The position numbers were made by a program, and so were the translations under genes. Below the pieces are notes generated by a model that searched no databases, was not told the DNA's origin, and worked only from the letters and a program-made list of their open reading frames with translations. From contig JAZSEH010000058.1 of NCBI GenBank assembly GCA_045531585.1, forward strand, positions 1-64,000: a stretch of 64,000 bases of DNA. The letters are read 5' to 3'. The DNA comes from SIG587 sp045531585. GTDB lineage: Bacteria > Bacillota > Clostridia > Oscillospirales > Acutalibacteraceae. Shown piece after piece: positions 26,981 to 35,147 of the stretch (the first letter of the stretch is position 1; every line of letters starts with the position of its first letter).

Positions 26981-28756
26981 TTAGTTTTTCACCGAAATAC
27001 TGATATCCACCATTTCCTGCTTTGCAAGGTCCACCGTTACGGGCAGGGTACAAAAGCCGCCTGACGTATTAAACATTCTGTCCCTTTCGTAGCAGGTAAG
27101 AAAATTAAGGGGAACGCTGCTTTTAAGGGTAACGGTGTGGCCGTTTACCACAAAGCTTAAGGCGCTTGTAGCAAGGTCAACCTTAGTGTCAGGCTCACAG
27201 ATAATGGGTAGCCACAATGTGGCATCCTCCTCGCAGGAGGCGGTTATTTTAAACTCATTATCCTTGAAGGAATAAAAAATTCGGTAGGTGGCAGAGGTTT
27301 TACCGTTTTTGTGGGTAAGTAGACCCTTTGCGGAGTAATGGCAAAGCTCCCCATCCTCGCGGCAGGAAACGTCAGCGCACTTGCAGTATTGGCTGGTGTA
27401 GTCCTTAGCGCTTATTCTCACCGTCTGGCAAAGGGGCAGGTGTGCGTCCCTTGGAACCTGCATATTGGTGGGCTCAGGTAGCTGGAAGCTTACGCCGTTG
27501 CCTACAAAAAGGGGCCCTGCCTCCATATGGTAAACAAGGGTGGGCGCTCCGCCCGATATTTCCTGACGGGCAATAAGCTCCACGTCACAGTTTTGCATAG
27601 TGGCACGCCAATTACCCTTTGAAATTAAGGTTACTCCCGATTCAGGCAGGGTCTTAAAGCCCTTTTGGGTTTCTCTTGGAAGCTTTATACCTTGTGTAGC
27701 TTTTAAGGGATGTTTTATAAGGTATGCCAGGGCCTTTGCGTGGCAGAAGGTGTGGTGCACGCAGGACTCGTAGCCCATTTTATTATACATATAACCGCCC
27801 ATAAGAAGGCCGTTCACCGTCATTTTTTTATAAAGCAGAATATTCCTTGCGGCCATTTCGGCAAAAACAGGATTTCTGTCCTGTAAAATACTGCAGGCAA
27901 TCTGGCAACCGTCCGAGGTGCGACTGCCGTAGTAGGTCCACTTTACTGCGCGGGTGCCCCAGCTGTTGTCCACGCCGCCGTCAGGCAGAATAAAATCAGC
28001 GGCATTATTAAGCATTTTTTCTGCAAGACTTAAAAATTTCTCGCTTTTTGCATACTTACCGTAAAGGGCAAGGTTTACAATGCTCTCCTCAATGTTATAG
28101 CCAAGGTCTATTCCCCGAATACCCATGGGGGAGACCTTGCGGTCAAGGTTTTCGCCAAAAAGCCAGCCCGATTCGGTTACAAAGGATAAAATATTATCCT
28201 CCTGCTTCTTTGCAAGGGTGAAATATCGCTGCTCCCCTGTGAGGACACCCACCGCCGCCATTGCGGTAAGGTAGGCAACGGGGTAGTTTATTACCGAGGG
28301 CATACTGCCATCCTTTGGGGGAAAGAAAATACCGTCGTTTTCAAGGGGTGCCGACATTCTTACAATATCATTTGTCCATTGCTCACGAAGGTCCGGGGGT
28401 AAGGCCTCACCAAAATCAAAAAGCGTTTCACACAGGGCTATTATATAAAAAAGGGTGGTGCATCTCCAGGTGGTGAAGGAGTCGTTAAAATAGTAGCCCG
28501 CGTTGCTTTTCAGGTTGTTATCGTGCCACTGTATTAAAAGCTTTGCGCAATTAAGATATTTTTCGTTCCCTGTTTGCTCATACATTGCTACCATAGGGTA
28601 TACCGCATCACTGCAGCGGCCGTGAATAAAGGCACAGGCATCGCATAAAATGCCGCCGTAAACGCCCTTTGATTTACGCTGTGTAACCTGTAGCTTGCAA
28701 AGGTTGTCACACCAGGTTTTAAGTAGTTTAAAGCTGATTTTATTTATATCCTGCAT
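26981..28756 (-). CDS. Predicted (alpha/alpha)6-barrel glycosidase or polysaccharide lyase
   Basis: 591 residues, no signal peptide, so cytoplasmic. The N-terminal about 360 residues have repeating helical hairpins typical of six-hairpin glycosidases and lyases (SDAVYPMVAMYEQTGNEKYL, NYPVAYLTAMAAVG, DGGVDNSWGTRAVKWTYYGS, GYESCVHHTFCHAKAL). The C-terminal about 220 residues are beta-rich. The exact family is not recognised; heparinase-, alginate-lyase- or unsaturated-glucuronyl-hydrolase-like enzymes are candidates. The ATG at 28756 follows GAGGTGTTATTT on the minus strand; the upstream GTG overlaps the RBS. It lies next to an esterase of similar context, but each has its own signals. Confidence 0.75.
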   Translation of the reverse strand: MQDINKISFKLLKTWCDNLCKLQVTQRKSKGVYGGILCDACAFIHGRCSDAVYPMVAMYEQTGNEKYLNCAKLLIQWHDNNLKSNAGYYFNDSFTTWRCTTLFYIIALCETLFDFGEALPPDLREQWTNDIVRMSAPLENDGIFFPPKDGSMPSVINYPVAYLTAMAAVGVLTGEQRYFTLAKKQEDNILSFVTESGWLFGENLDRKVSPMGIRGIDLGYNIEESIVNLALYGKYAKSEKFLSLAEKMLNNAADFILPDGGVDNSWGTRAVKWTYYGSRTSDGCQIACSILQDRNPVFAEMAARNILLYKKMTVNGLLMGGYMYNKMGYESCVHHTFCHAKALAYLIKHPLKATQGIKLPRETQKGFKTLPESGVTLISKGNWRATMQNCDVELIARQEISGGAPTLVYHMEAGPLFVGNGVSFQLPEPTNMQVPRDAHLPLCQTVRISAKDYTSQYCKCADVSCREDGELCHYSAKGLLTHKNGKTSATYRIFYSFKDNEFKITASCEEDATLWLPIICEPDTKVDLATSALSFVVNGHTVTLKSSVPLNFLTCYERDRMFNTSGGFCTLPVTVDLAKQEMVDISISVKN

Positions 28757-28786
28757 AAATAACACCTCACAGACCTTTATATATTT

Positions 28787-28815
28787 ATTTTACCAAATAA
28801 ATGCTAAAATTACAA
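28787..28815 (-). promoter_or_regulatory. Promoter of the (alpha/alpha)6-barrel gene
   Basis: Minus strand TTGTAA (28815-28810), 17-bp spacer, TAAAAT (28792-28787). The -35 box directly follows the T-run of the esterase terminator. Confidence 0.65.
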
Positions 28816-28846
28816 TAAAAAAGCGACAACGCTCGGTTGTCGCTGA
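28815..28846 (-). terminator. Terminator of the esterase gene
   Basis: A perfect 9-bp stem AGCGACAAC (28822-28830) and GTTGTCGCT (28836-28844), followed by TTTTTTATTG on the minus strand. Confidence 0.85.
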
Positions 28847-28850
28847 AAAT

Positions 28851-29864
28851 TTAGAAATCCTTTACGATTTTATCAAAAGCACCCCAGGCGCAATCCTTGT
28901 AATACCTGTGGCCGCCGTCACCTGTAGTAAGTATACAGTTATCGGGTACACCTGCCGAGGCGTATATTTTTTTAACGGTCTCAAAGGCCTCGCGCACGCC
29001 TCGGTCAAGGAAAACATCGTCCTGCTTACCGTTGATAACAATAAGCTTTCTGGGGGCAATGGCTGCCGCCATATCACCCATATCCATATAATGTGCTATG
29101 CCCGGAACGTAGTTGCAGGCACAGTGGGGTACCATGGTTATGGAATCCTTAAAGGTGCAAAATGAACAGGAGGGCATTGCAACGGTAATGCGCTCGTCAA
29201 AGCAGGCGGCGTAATAGGTTGCCGTGCCTCCACCTGAATTGCCTGTACAGATGATTTTTTCGCCGTCTATCTCAGGGAAGGTGAGGGCAAGGTCAATGGC
29301 GCGGGAAACGTCCCAACACCGTTCTCCTATAAGGCTTCTGCCAAGCAATATGGCGTGCAGAGCGGTGGATTGGCAACGGGTTGCACCGTTATCGTTTTTA
29401 TTCCATACTATATCGGTGCGTCTTTCTCCCATACCACGCTGTTCAAGGCAAAGGGCCGCATAGCCGCGCTCTAAGGCCTGAATGGCAATATTGCGGTCAC
29501 CCTCTGTGGGCTTATCACCGGGGTATTTTACTCTTCCCATACCAATGTGCATACCCGTTCCGTGGCCCTGAAGAACTATGGTAAGGGGATATTTCTTTTT
29601 ACCAAGTTTTGGTATACATAAAAGGCAAACCGCCTCAACCTGCTTTTCCACGTCAAACACAATGCGGTATTCGGTGAATTTTTCGTATTCGTCCTTATAG
29701 GCAATTCTGGGATTCAGATCTACCTTTTCGGGCATTCTGCCAAGGCACTCCATAAGTTTTTCCTTTATTGCCTTTTTTTGGCTTTCAAAATCCTTATTCT
29801 CATCAAAGGCAAGCAGGGGCTTCGCGTTTATTTCGTAAAGATGTGCGCCGTCGGGTGAAAACAT
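28851..29864 (-). CDS. Alpha/beta-hydrolase, acetyl-xylan-esterase-like
   Basis: 337 residues, cytoplasmic. The nucleophile elbow CTGNSGGGTATY (G-N-S-G-G) sits near residue 214; the acid is probably the Asp pair in NGKQDD and the base the His in TGDGGHRYY. HGTGMHIGMG is the oxyanion-hole region. Such proteins (abhydrolase/AXE-type) often deacetylate sugars or cleave small esters. It is encoded just upstream of a predicted polysaccharide-degrading enzyme on the same strand, suggesting joint use of an acetylated oligosaccharide. RBS AAGGAGGAATTGTT precedes the ATG. Confidence 0.85.
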   Translation of the reverse strand: MFSPDGAHLYEINAKPLLAFDENKDFESQKKAIKEKLMECLGRMPEKVDLNPRIAYKDEYEKFTEYRIVFDVEKQVEAVCLLCIPKLGKKKYPLTIVLQGHGTGMHIGMGRVKYPGDKPTEGDRNIAIQALERGYAALCLEQRGMGERRTDIVWNKNDNGATRCQSTALHAILLGRSLIGERCWDVSRAIDLALTFPEIDGEKIICTGNSGGGTATYYAACFDERITVAMPSCSFCTFKDSITMVPHCACNYVPGIAHYMDMGDMAAAIAPRKLIVINGKQDDVFLDRGVREAFETVKKIYASAGVPDNCILTTGDGGHRYYKDCAWGAFDKIVKDF

Positions 29865-29958
29865 AACAATTCCTCCTTATAAGTGGTTACCTTCATTTTA
29901 ATGTTGAAATATTGTTTTGTACATTGTTATTTGGTGCAAGAAACATTGCAAAAATGCG

Positions 29959-29998
29959 CAAAAAAAGCCTCCCAACGGGTGTGCATCCGAAGGGAGGT
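29959..29998 (-). terminator. Terminator of the rpiB-upp operon
   Basis: On the minus strand CCTCCCTTCGG pairs with CCGTTGGGAGG around a short loop, followed by CTTTTTTTG. It lies just after the upp stop. Confidence 0.8.
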
Positions 29999-30008
29999 AT
30001 TAAGAATT

Positions 30009-30641
30009 TTATTTTGTACCGAATATACGGTCGCCTGCATCACCAAGACCGGGGAGGATGTATTTATGGTCGTTAAGGCAATCGTCAAGGCCTGCACAGT
30101 AAACGGGAACGTCGGGATGTGCTTTGGTAAAGGCCTCAAGACCTTCGGGAGCGGCGATTATGCACATAAACTTAATACGCTTAGGGCTAAACTCCTTAAT
30201 GCGGGCAACTGCATCAATAGCCGAGCCGCCGGTTGCCAGCATGGGGTCAAGAACAAAAACGTCACGCTCAGGAATATCGGCAGGCAGCTTGCAGTAGTAA
30301 TCAACGGGCATATGTGTCTCGGGGTCACGGTACATACCTATGTGGCCTACCTTTGCGGCAGGGATAAGGCTTAAAACACCGTCCACCATACCAAGACCTG
30401 CACGAAGAATGGGTACAAAGGCCATTTTTCTGCCGGCAAGCACCTTGGTGTTAGCGGTCATAAGGGGGGTTTCGGTTTTTACCGATTTTAAAGGCAGGTC
30501 GCGGGTGGATTCGTAACACATAAGCATTGCGATTTCACTTACAAGCTCGCGGAACTGCTTGGAGCCTGTGCGCTTGTCCCTTAAAATGGTAAGCTTGTGC
30601 TGAATAAGGGGATGGTCCATAATAAATACATTGTTGTTCAT
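30009..30641 (-). CDS. upp: Uracil phosphoribosyltransferase
   Basis: 210 residues. The PRPP-binding signature is [14 protein letters not shown], and the uracil-binding C-terminal segment ends in [17 protein letters not shown]. It salvages uracil to UMP with PRPP. ATG 30641 follows TAAGGAGAGCAAAAAA; the longer in-frame start runs into rpiB and lacks an RBS. It lies 13 nt downstream of rpiB, a frequent Firmicute pairing, and is followed by a terminator. Confidence 0.97.
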   Translation of the reverse strand: MNNNVFIMDHPLIQHKLTILRDKRTGSKQFRELVSEIAMLMCYESTRDLPLKSVKTETPLMTANTKVLAGRKMAFVPILRAGLGMVDGVLSLIPAAKVGHIGMYRDPETHMPVDYYCKLPADIPERDVFVLDPMLATGGSAIDAVARIKEFSPKRIKFMCIIAAPEGLEAFTKAHPDVPVYCAGLDDCLNDHKYILPGLGDAGDRIFGTK

Positions 30642-30654
30642 TTTTTTGCTCTCC

Positions 30655-31095
30655 TTACATATTTTCAATTTCTGTAATTTTATCAATTCTCAGCTGATGT
30701 CTTCCACCCTCAAACTGAGTGTCAACAAAAAGGTCTGCAAGCTCCAAAGCGGTACCAATACCAATTACTCGGCCGCCCAGACATAAAATATTTGAGTTGT
30801 TGTGCAGGCGTGTGTACTTGGCACTGAAATGGTCGGAGCAAACCGCCGCGCGTATACCCTTTACCTTGTTTGCCGCAAGGGACATACCTATGCCCGTTCC
30901 GCAAACAAGAATACCCAAATCACACTCACCGTCCCTCACACTTAGGGCTACGGGCTTTGCAATATCGGGATAGTCAACCGATTTAGCCTCATAAATGCCA
31001 AAATCCTTAACCTCAAAGCCACGCTCTGTAAGGTGCTGTGCAATGGCATTTTTATGCTCAACACCGCCGTGGTCGCAACCAATAGCAATTTTCAT
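30655..31095 (-). CDS. rpiB: Ribose 5-phosphate isomerase B
   Basis: 146 residues. [35 protein letters not shown] and the anticipated Cys/His active-site set (CGTGIG; His of [14 protein letters not shown]) identify the RpiB/LacAB family. It interconverts ribulose 5-phosphate and ribose 5-phosphate. The start is ATG 31095; upstream in-frame codons run into the adjacent inverted-repeat element. It shares an operon with upp. Confidence 0.95.
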   Translation of the reverse strand: MKIAIGCDHGGVEHKNAIAQHLTERGFEVKDFGIYEAKSVDYPDIAKPVALSVRDGECDLGILVCGTGIGMSLAANKVKGIRAAVCSDHFSAKYTRLHNNSNILCLGGRVIGIGTALELADLFVDTQFEGGRHQLRIDKITEIENM

Positions 31096-31117
31096 TTTTA
31101 CTGTCCCCTTTTTTATT

Positions 31118-31393
31118 AGGTTAACGGGAGTCGAACCCATTACGGTTTCACTCGCCGTCTTTTCCCGCTTTTCTTGCGTTTATTTTTGTAAGGCGTCAGC
31201 CTTACTGCAAATTTCACGCTTCACCCTTCAGAAAAAGGCGGCTGAGAGAAACTCTTCGACCTGCCAAATAAATAATTTTTTGGAGAGGCGAAGTCGAAGA
31301 ACGCAGTAATACTGTCGTATTACAAGAGATGAGACAAGAAAAAACGAAAAATTATTATTTATCAGGCGTGACGGGTTCGATTCCCGTTAGCCT
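31118..31393. repeat. 276-bp element with tRNA T-arm-like terminal inverted repeats (family C)
   Basis: The 21-bp ends match 19 of 21: left AGGTTAACGGGAGTCGAACC, right complement AGGCTAACGGGAATCGAACC (first 20 shown). Each reads as the TPsiC arm of a tRNA pointing outward, but no anticodon or D-arm is present. Inside are stems GTAAGGC/GCCTTAC (31190-31207), TTCGAC/GTCGAA, and GTAATAC/GTATTAC (31306-31323). The right end encodes the last codons and stop of tsaB. It has the form of a MITE-like element; nothing larger is encoded. Confidence 0.7.
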
Positions 31394-32084
31394 TTAATTC
31401 CCGCTCTGCCTGTGGCAGACGCAGATAAAACGGCAGAAGCTCTGCCGGAGTTACCGTGTTATTTTTTTCAAATGTTTCCCGTGCCGCCAATGCAACGCCT
31501 ACGGCGTGCTGATAGCGAAGCGTTTCCTCCGCCAAGGCTACAAAGGAAATAGCCGAAACGTATTGGCTGAACATATCCGCACCGTCACCTATAATTGTAA
31601 CAGGCAGGGAGTATTTATTGTAAAGTGTGGCAACCTCCTCTGCCAGCTGTGCAGCCATAAGGGCGCGGTCCTCACAAAGGCGGGTAACCATGCCGTTTTC
31701 ACATTTGAAAAGAGCATTATATACCTGATTGCAACGTGCATCCATAACGGCACAAACCACTGTGTTTAAATGGGAAAGGCGGTGTGCCATGGCAAGCAGT
31801 GTGGAAACGGGGGCGCAGGACTTTTTCTCCGCCGCGGCCAGACCCTTAACTGCACTTATGCCTATTCTTACCCCCGTAAAGGAGCCGGGGCCTGCCGCAA
31901 TGGCAAATCCATAGATATCCTTAACGGTAAGCTTGGCGCTTTTAAGGGTTTGCTCCACCATAGGCAGCAGTGTCTGACTATGGGTAAGTTTAACGTTAAC
32001 AAAGGCCTCGGAAATAATTTTACCGTCCTCCATAACTGCACAGGAGGCAGGGGTTGCCGAGCATTCAAGTGCTAATATTTTCAT
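31362..32084 (-). CDS. tsaB: tRNA threonylcarbamoyladenosine biosynthesis protein TsaB
   Basis: 240 residues. N-terminal ASKHA-type fold: ILALECSATPASCAVMEDG, then ITAAGPGSFTGVRIGISAVKGLA-type segment (GPGSFTGVRIG). TsaB is the non-catalytic partner of TsaD in t6A37 synthesis. It overlaps tsaE by 4 nt. The last nine or so residues (ANGNRTRHA) and the stop codon come from the family C element, so the native C-terminus was probably replaced by the insertion; the fold core is intact. Confidence 0.95.
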   Translation of the reverse strand: MKILALECSATPASCAVMEDGKIISEAFVNVKLTHSQTLLPMVEQTLKSAKLTVKDIYGFAIAAGPGSFTGVRIGISAVKGLAAAEKKSCAPVSTLLAMAHRLSHLNTVVCAVMDARCNQVYNALFKCENGMVTRLCEDRALMAAQLAEEVATLYNKYSLPVTIIGDGADMFSQYVSAISFVALAEETLRYQHAVGVALAARETFEKNNTVTPAELLPFYLRLPQAERELKANGNRTRHA

Positions 32085-32518
32085 TGCTCATCCCCCCGCT
32101 TTACGGTTATTTCCCTTACGTTATCGTCAATATTTTTAATATCAATAAATATAGTGTCGCTTTCCAGCGCACCTGTTATGTTTTCACTCCACTCGGCAAC
32201 AACAACGCCGCCTAAATCAACGTGGTCAAAGTATCCGCAGGAATCAAGGTCCTCCCAGGTGGAGATTCTATACATATCAAAATGGTAAACGGCAAGCCTG
32301 CCGCCAAGGTACTCATTCATAATGGCAAAGGTAGGGGAGGTAACTATACCCTTATACCCAAGGCCCCTTGCCAGCCCCGAGGTAAAGCAGGTTTTGCCTG
32401 CACCAAGGTTTCCCGTAAAGGCAATAACCTCACCGCCGGACAGGGTTTTGGAAAATTCTTCGGCAAAGGCCGCCGTCTCCTCAGGGGAGCGGGAAATAAA
32501 TTTTTGCAAAAAACTCAC
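32081..32518 (-). CDS. tsaE: tRNA threonylcarbamoyladenosine biosynthesis ATPase TsaE
   Basis: 145 residues from a GTG at 32518. The P-loop is FTGNLGAGKTCF; SPTFAIMNEY and HFDMYRI follow, as in the family, and VVVAEWSENI near the end. TsaE is the ATPase that cycles the TsaB-TsaD complex. An in-frame GTG at 32560 would add 14 residues, but a TACAAT box lies within that stretch and family members begin like the shorter form. It is encoded with tsaB, while tsaD lies 6 kb away at 38.5 kb. Confidence 0.92.
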   Translation of the reverse strand: MSFLQKFISRSPEETAAFAEEFSKTLSGGEVIAFTGNLGAGKTCFTSGLARGLGYKGIVTSPTFAIMNEYLGGRLAVYHFDMYRISTWEDLDSCGYFDHVDLGGVVVAEWSENITGALESDTIFIDIKNIDDNVREITVKRGDEQ

Positions 32519-32586
32519 CTGCCCAATGTATTTTAATATATTGTACCACAAAATTTTCACAAAGGGAAGTATATACTTGAAATTAT

Positions 32587-32615
32587 TTTACATTTACAAT
32601 ATAATATAATAGAAT
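32587..32615 (+). promoter_or_regulatory. Probable promoter of the SEDS gene
   Basis: TTTACA (32587-32592), 17-bp spacer, TAGAAT (32610-32615). Overlapping AT-rich alternatives such as TATAAT at 32605 make the exact hexamers uncertain. Confidence 0.5.
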
Positions 32616-32642
32616 AAATATGTTTCTCAGAAAGGACAGGCT

Positions 32643-33773
32643 ATGGGAAAGATTTTCTCGGCAGTTGCCGATTATATTCGTGAATGTGATAAGGTAATGC
32701 TGCTGCTTTGCATCTTTGCAGGTGGCTACGGCTGTATAGGTGTGCTTACCTCCACCAACTTTACAGGTTCCCACCGTCAGTTTTACGTTCAGGCAGGCGC
32801 CTTGGTGCTAGGCATTGTTGCGGCGGTTATAGTATCCCTTTACGATTACGAAAACCTTATGCGCCGCTGGTACCTTGTGGCGGCCTTGGGGCTTATACCC
32901 GTAATACTTACCTTCTTTATAGGCTACGCACCTGAGGGTACTGATGATAAGGCTTGGCTTTTACTGCCCGGCGGAATATCCTTTCAGCCTGCTGAGCTTT
33001 TAAAAATTTGCTTTATAATTACCTTTGCCACCCACCTGAGCCGAACAAGGGAGGTTAACAAGGTTAAAAACCTTATTCTTCTTTGCCTGCACGGTGCGGC
33101 TCCCGTACTGCTTATACATTTTCAGGGTGATGACGGTACCGCCCTTGTTTTTGCGATTATGTTTGCCTCAATGATGTTTGCCGCAGGGGTAAAGCTAAGG
33201 TACTTTATTGCCGCTCTTATTGCGGTGGTAGTGGCGGCGCCCTTTGTTTTCTTCTTTATTATGAATGAGGACCAAAAGGCCCGTATTCTCTACCTTTTTG
33301 ACCTTGAATCAAACCTTCAGGGAATAGGCTATCAGCAATGGCGCGGCAGAATTGCCCTTGCTAACGGAGGATTTTTTGGACAAGGCCTGTTTAACGGCTC
33401 CCTTACTCAAACCGGTAACGTGCCTGAGGGCTATAACGATTTTATTTTTGTAAGCATTGGCGAGGAGCTGGGCTTTTTAGGCTGTATGGCTATGATAATT
33501 CTACTTGCCGCTATATGTCTTAGAAGTGTGCACGTTGCAAGGCAGAGCCAAAAGCCTGCAGGAAAATATATATGTACGGGTATGTTCGCAATGGTGCTGG
33601 CACAGTCGGCCATAAATATTGGAATGTGCACCTCGGTGCTGCCCGTTATAGGAATAACCTTGCCCTTCTTCAGCGCAGGCGGAACCTCTCTTGCCTGTCT
33701 GTTTTTAGGGGTGGGTCTTGTGGTGAACGTTTACATTCGTAGAGGCTCAAGAACAATTTATCTGCACGATTAG
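32643..33773 (+). CDS. rodA: SEDS peptidoglycan glycosyltransferase, RodA/FtsW family
   Basis: 376 residues with about ten membrane helices. The family's catalytic-loop motif appears as VPEGYNDFIFVSIGEELGF (essential Asp in NDFIF), and the C-terminal signature as LPFFSAGGTSL. SEDS proteins polymerise lipid II into glycan strands with a class B PBP. RodA and FtsW cannot be separated with certainty: no PBP or mre genes are adjacent, but length and N-terminus favour RodA. It is followed at 12 nt by a GT2/GtrA pair, so an envelope gene group. Confidence 0.88.
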   Translation: MGKIFSAVADYIRECDKVMLLLCIFAGGYGCIGVLTSTNFTGSHRQFYVQAGALVLGIVAAVIVSLYDYENLMRRWYLVAALGLIPVILTFFIGYAPEGTDDKAWLLLPGGISFQPAELLKICFIITFATHLSRTREVNKVKNLILLCLHGAAPVLLIHFQGDDGTALVFAIMFASMMFAAGVKLRYFIAALIAVVVAAPFVFFFIMNEDQKARILYLFDLESNLQGIGYQQWRGRIALANGGFFGQGLFNGSLTQTGNVPEGYNDFIFVSIGEELGFLGCMAMIILLAAICLRSVHVARQSQKPAGKYICTGMFAMVLAQSAINIGMCTSVLPVIGITLPFFSAGGTSLACLFLGVGLVVNVYIRRGSRTIYLHD

Positions 33774-33785
33774 GAGGTGCGCCTT

Positions 33786-34742
33786 ATGGCTCCGATTTTA
33801 TATCTTGTTGTACCCTGTTATAATGAGCAGGAGGTACTGCCATTTACGTCAAAGCTTTTCCTTGATAAGCTTATAGACCTTGGCGCACAGGGTAAAATTG
33901 ACCCTGAAAAAAGCCGTATTATGCTTGTGGATGACGGAAGCAAGGATAACACCTGGGAAATTATAAGTGAGCTGAGTGATACCCATTCACAGTTTACAGG
34001 TGTGCGTCTGTCCCGTAATCGCGGCCACCAGAACGCCCTGCTGGCAGGGCTTATTACCGCTGCACAGGAGTGTGACGTAACGGTGAGCATTGACTGTGAC
34101 GGTCAGGACGATATTAACGCTATTGATAAAATGGTGGATGAATATCTTGGCGGCTGTGAGGTGGTATACGGCGTTAGAAATGACCGTAGCAGCGATACCT
34201 TCTTTAAACGCACAACCGCACAGGGCTTTTATAAGCTTTTAAAGGCAATGGGGGTAGAGGTGGTGTATAATCACGCCGATTATCGTCTTTTATCTTCCCG
34301 TGTAATAAAGGCTCTTGAAGGCTATAAGGAGGTTAACATTTACCTTCGTGGTATGGTACCCCTTGTGGGCTTTAAAAGCACGAGCGTTGAATATTCCCGC
34401 AGTGAGCGGCTGGCAGGCAAAAGCCATTATCCCTTAAAAAAGATGCTTTCCCTTGCCCTTAACGGCATTACAAGTATGTCAATAAAGCCTATTCGTTTTA
34501 TAACGGCTCTTGGCTTAATAATTGCAGTTATAAGTTTTATAGCGGTTCTGTGGTCGGTTATTGCTTATTTTGTGGGTGCAACAGTTGCAGGATGGGCCTC
34601 TACCGTTAGCATTATCTGCTTCCTTGGCGGCATTCAGCTTTTAAGCCTTGGCATAATTGGTGAATATATAGGTAAAATTTATCTTGAGGTTAAGGCTCGC
34701 CCTCGTTATATCATAAGTGAGAGAACAAATAACAATGAATAA
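33786..34742 (+). CDS. Membrane-anchored GT2 glycosyltransferase (polyprenyl-phosphate glycosyltransferase, GtrB/CsbB-like)
   Basis: 318 residues. The GT-A catalytic domain contains LVVPCYNEQEVLP, MLVDDGSKDNTW and SIDCDGQDD; two C-terminal helices anchor it (about 240-262 and 270-295). The family transfers a hexose from a nucleotide sugar to undecaprenyl phosphate. The next gene encodes GtrA, the usual flippase-like partner. ATG 33786 is chosen after TAGGAGGTG; the upstream in-frame GTG lies inside that RBS. Confidence 0.93.
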   Translation: MAPILYLVVPCYNEQEVLPFTSKLFLDKLIDLGAQGKIDPEKSRIMLVDDGSKDNTWEIISELSDTHSQFTGVRLSRNRGHQNALLAGLITAAQECDVTVSIDCDGQDDINAIDKMVDEYLGGCEVVYGVRNDRSSDTFFKRTTAQGFYKLLKAMGVEVVYNHADYRLLSSRVIKALEGYKEVNIYLRGMVPLVGFKSTSVEYSRSERLAGKSHYPLKKMLSLALNGITSMSIKPIRFITALGLIIAVISFIAVLWSVIAYFVGATVAGWASTVSIICFLGGIQLLSLGIIGEYIGKIYLEVKARPRYIISERTNNNE

Positions 34743-35145
34743 GCTTTTATCACTTTTCAAAAAATACCGTGACCTGCTTTTATATCTTTTCTTCGGCGTA
34801 TGTACTACGGTAATAAATCTTGCGGTATTCTGGCTTTTAAATTCGCCCCTTAAGGTTAACGAGCTTATTGCCAACGTTATTGCCTGGATAGCGGCGGTGT
34901 TCTTTGCCTTTGTTACCAACCGTGACCTTGTGTTCCACGCAGGGGGCGGCTCCTTTTTAGGGCAGATGCTTTCTTTCTATCTTGGCAGGGCAATAACCCT
35001 TGCCCTTGAGGAGGCGGCGCTGTTTGTATTTATTACCCTGCTTGATTTTAACAGTATGGCGGTAAAGCTTGCAGCACAGGTATTGGTAATAATTTTAAAC
35101 TTTGTAATAAGCAAGCTTATAATTTTTAAAAAGAAGGAAAACTGA
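34735..35145 (+). CDS. GtrA-like membrane protein
   Basis: 136 residues, four membrane helices. The N-terminus (KYRDLLLYLFFGVCTTVINLAV) and FAFVTNRDLVF match the GtrA/DPMS family, thought to translocate undecaprenyl-phospho-sugars. It overlaps the upstream GT2 gene by 8 nt. Together they probably add a side sugar to teichoic acid or surface glycan. Three nt downstream polA begins. Confidence 0.93.
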   Translation: MNKLLSLFKKYRDLLLYLFFGVCTTVINLAVFWLLNSPLKVNELIANVIAWIAAVFFAFVTNRDLVFHAGGGSFLGQMLSFYLGRAITLALEEAALFVFITLLDFNSMAVKLAAQVLVIILNFVISKLIIFKKKEN

Positions 35146-35147
35146 CT

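Noticed and set aside
31318..31393. A possible tRNA gene ending in GGTTCGATTCCCGT
   Set aside because: Only a T-arm and 3' strand are present. The preceding 75 nt have no acceptor 5' strand, D-arm or anticodon arm. An oppositely oriented copy lies 250 bp away, favouring an inverted-repeat element.
32519..32560. Longer N-terminus of TsaE from the GTG at 32560
   Set aside because: A TACAAT box lies within it, no RBS precedes it, and the extra residues do not fit the family N-terminus; kept as a minor alternative only.
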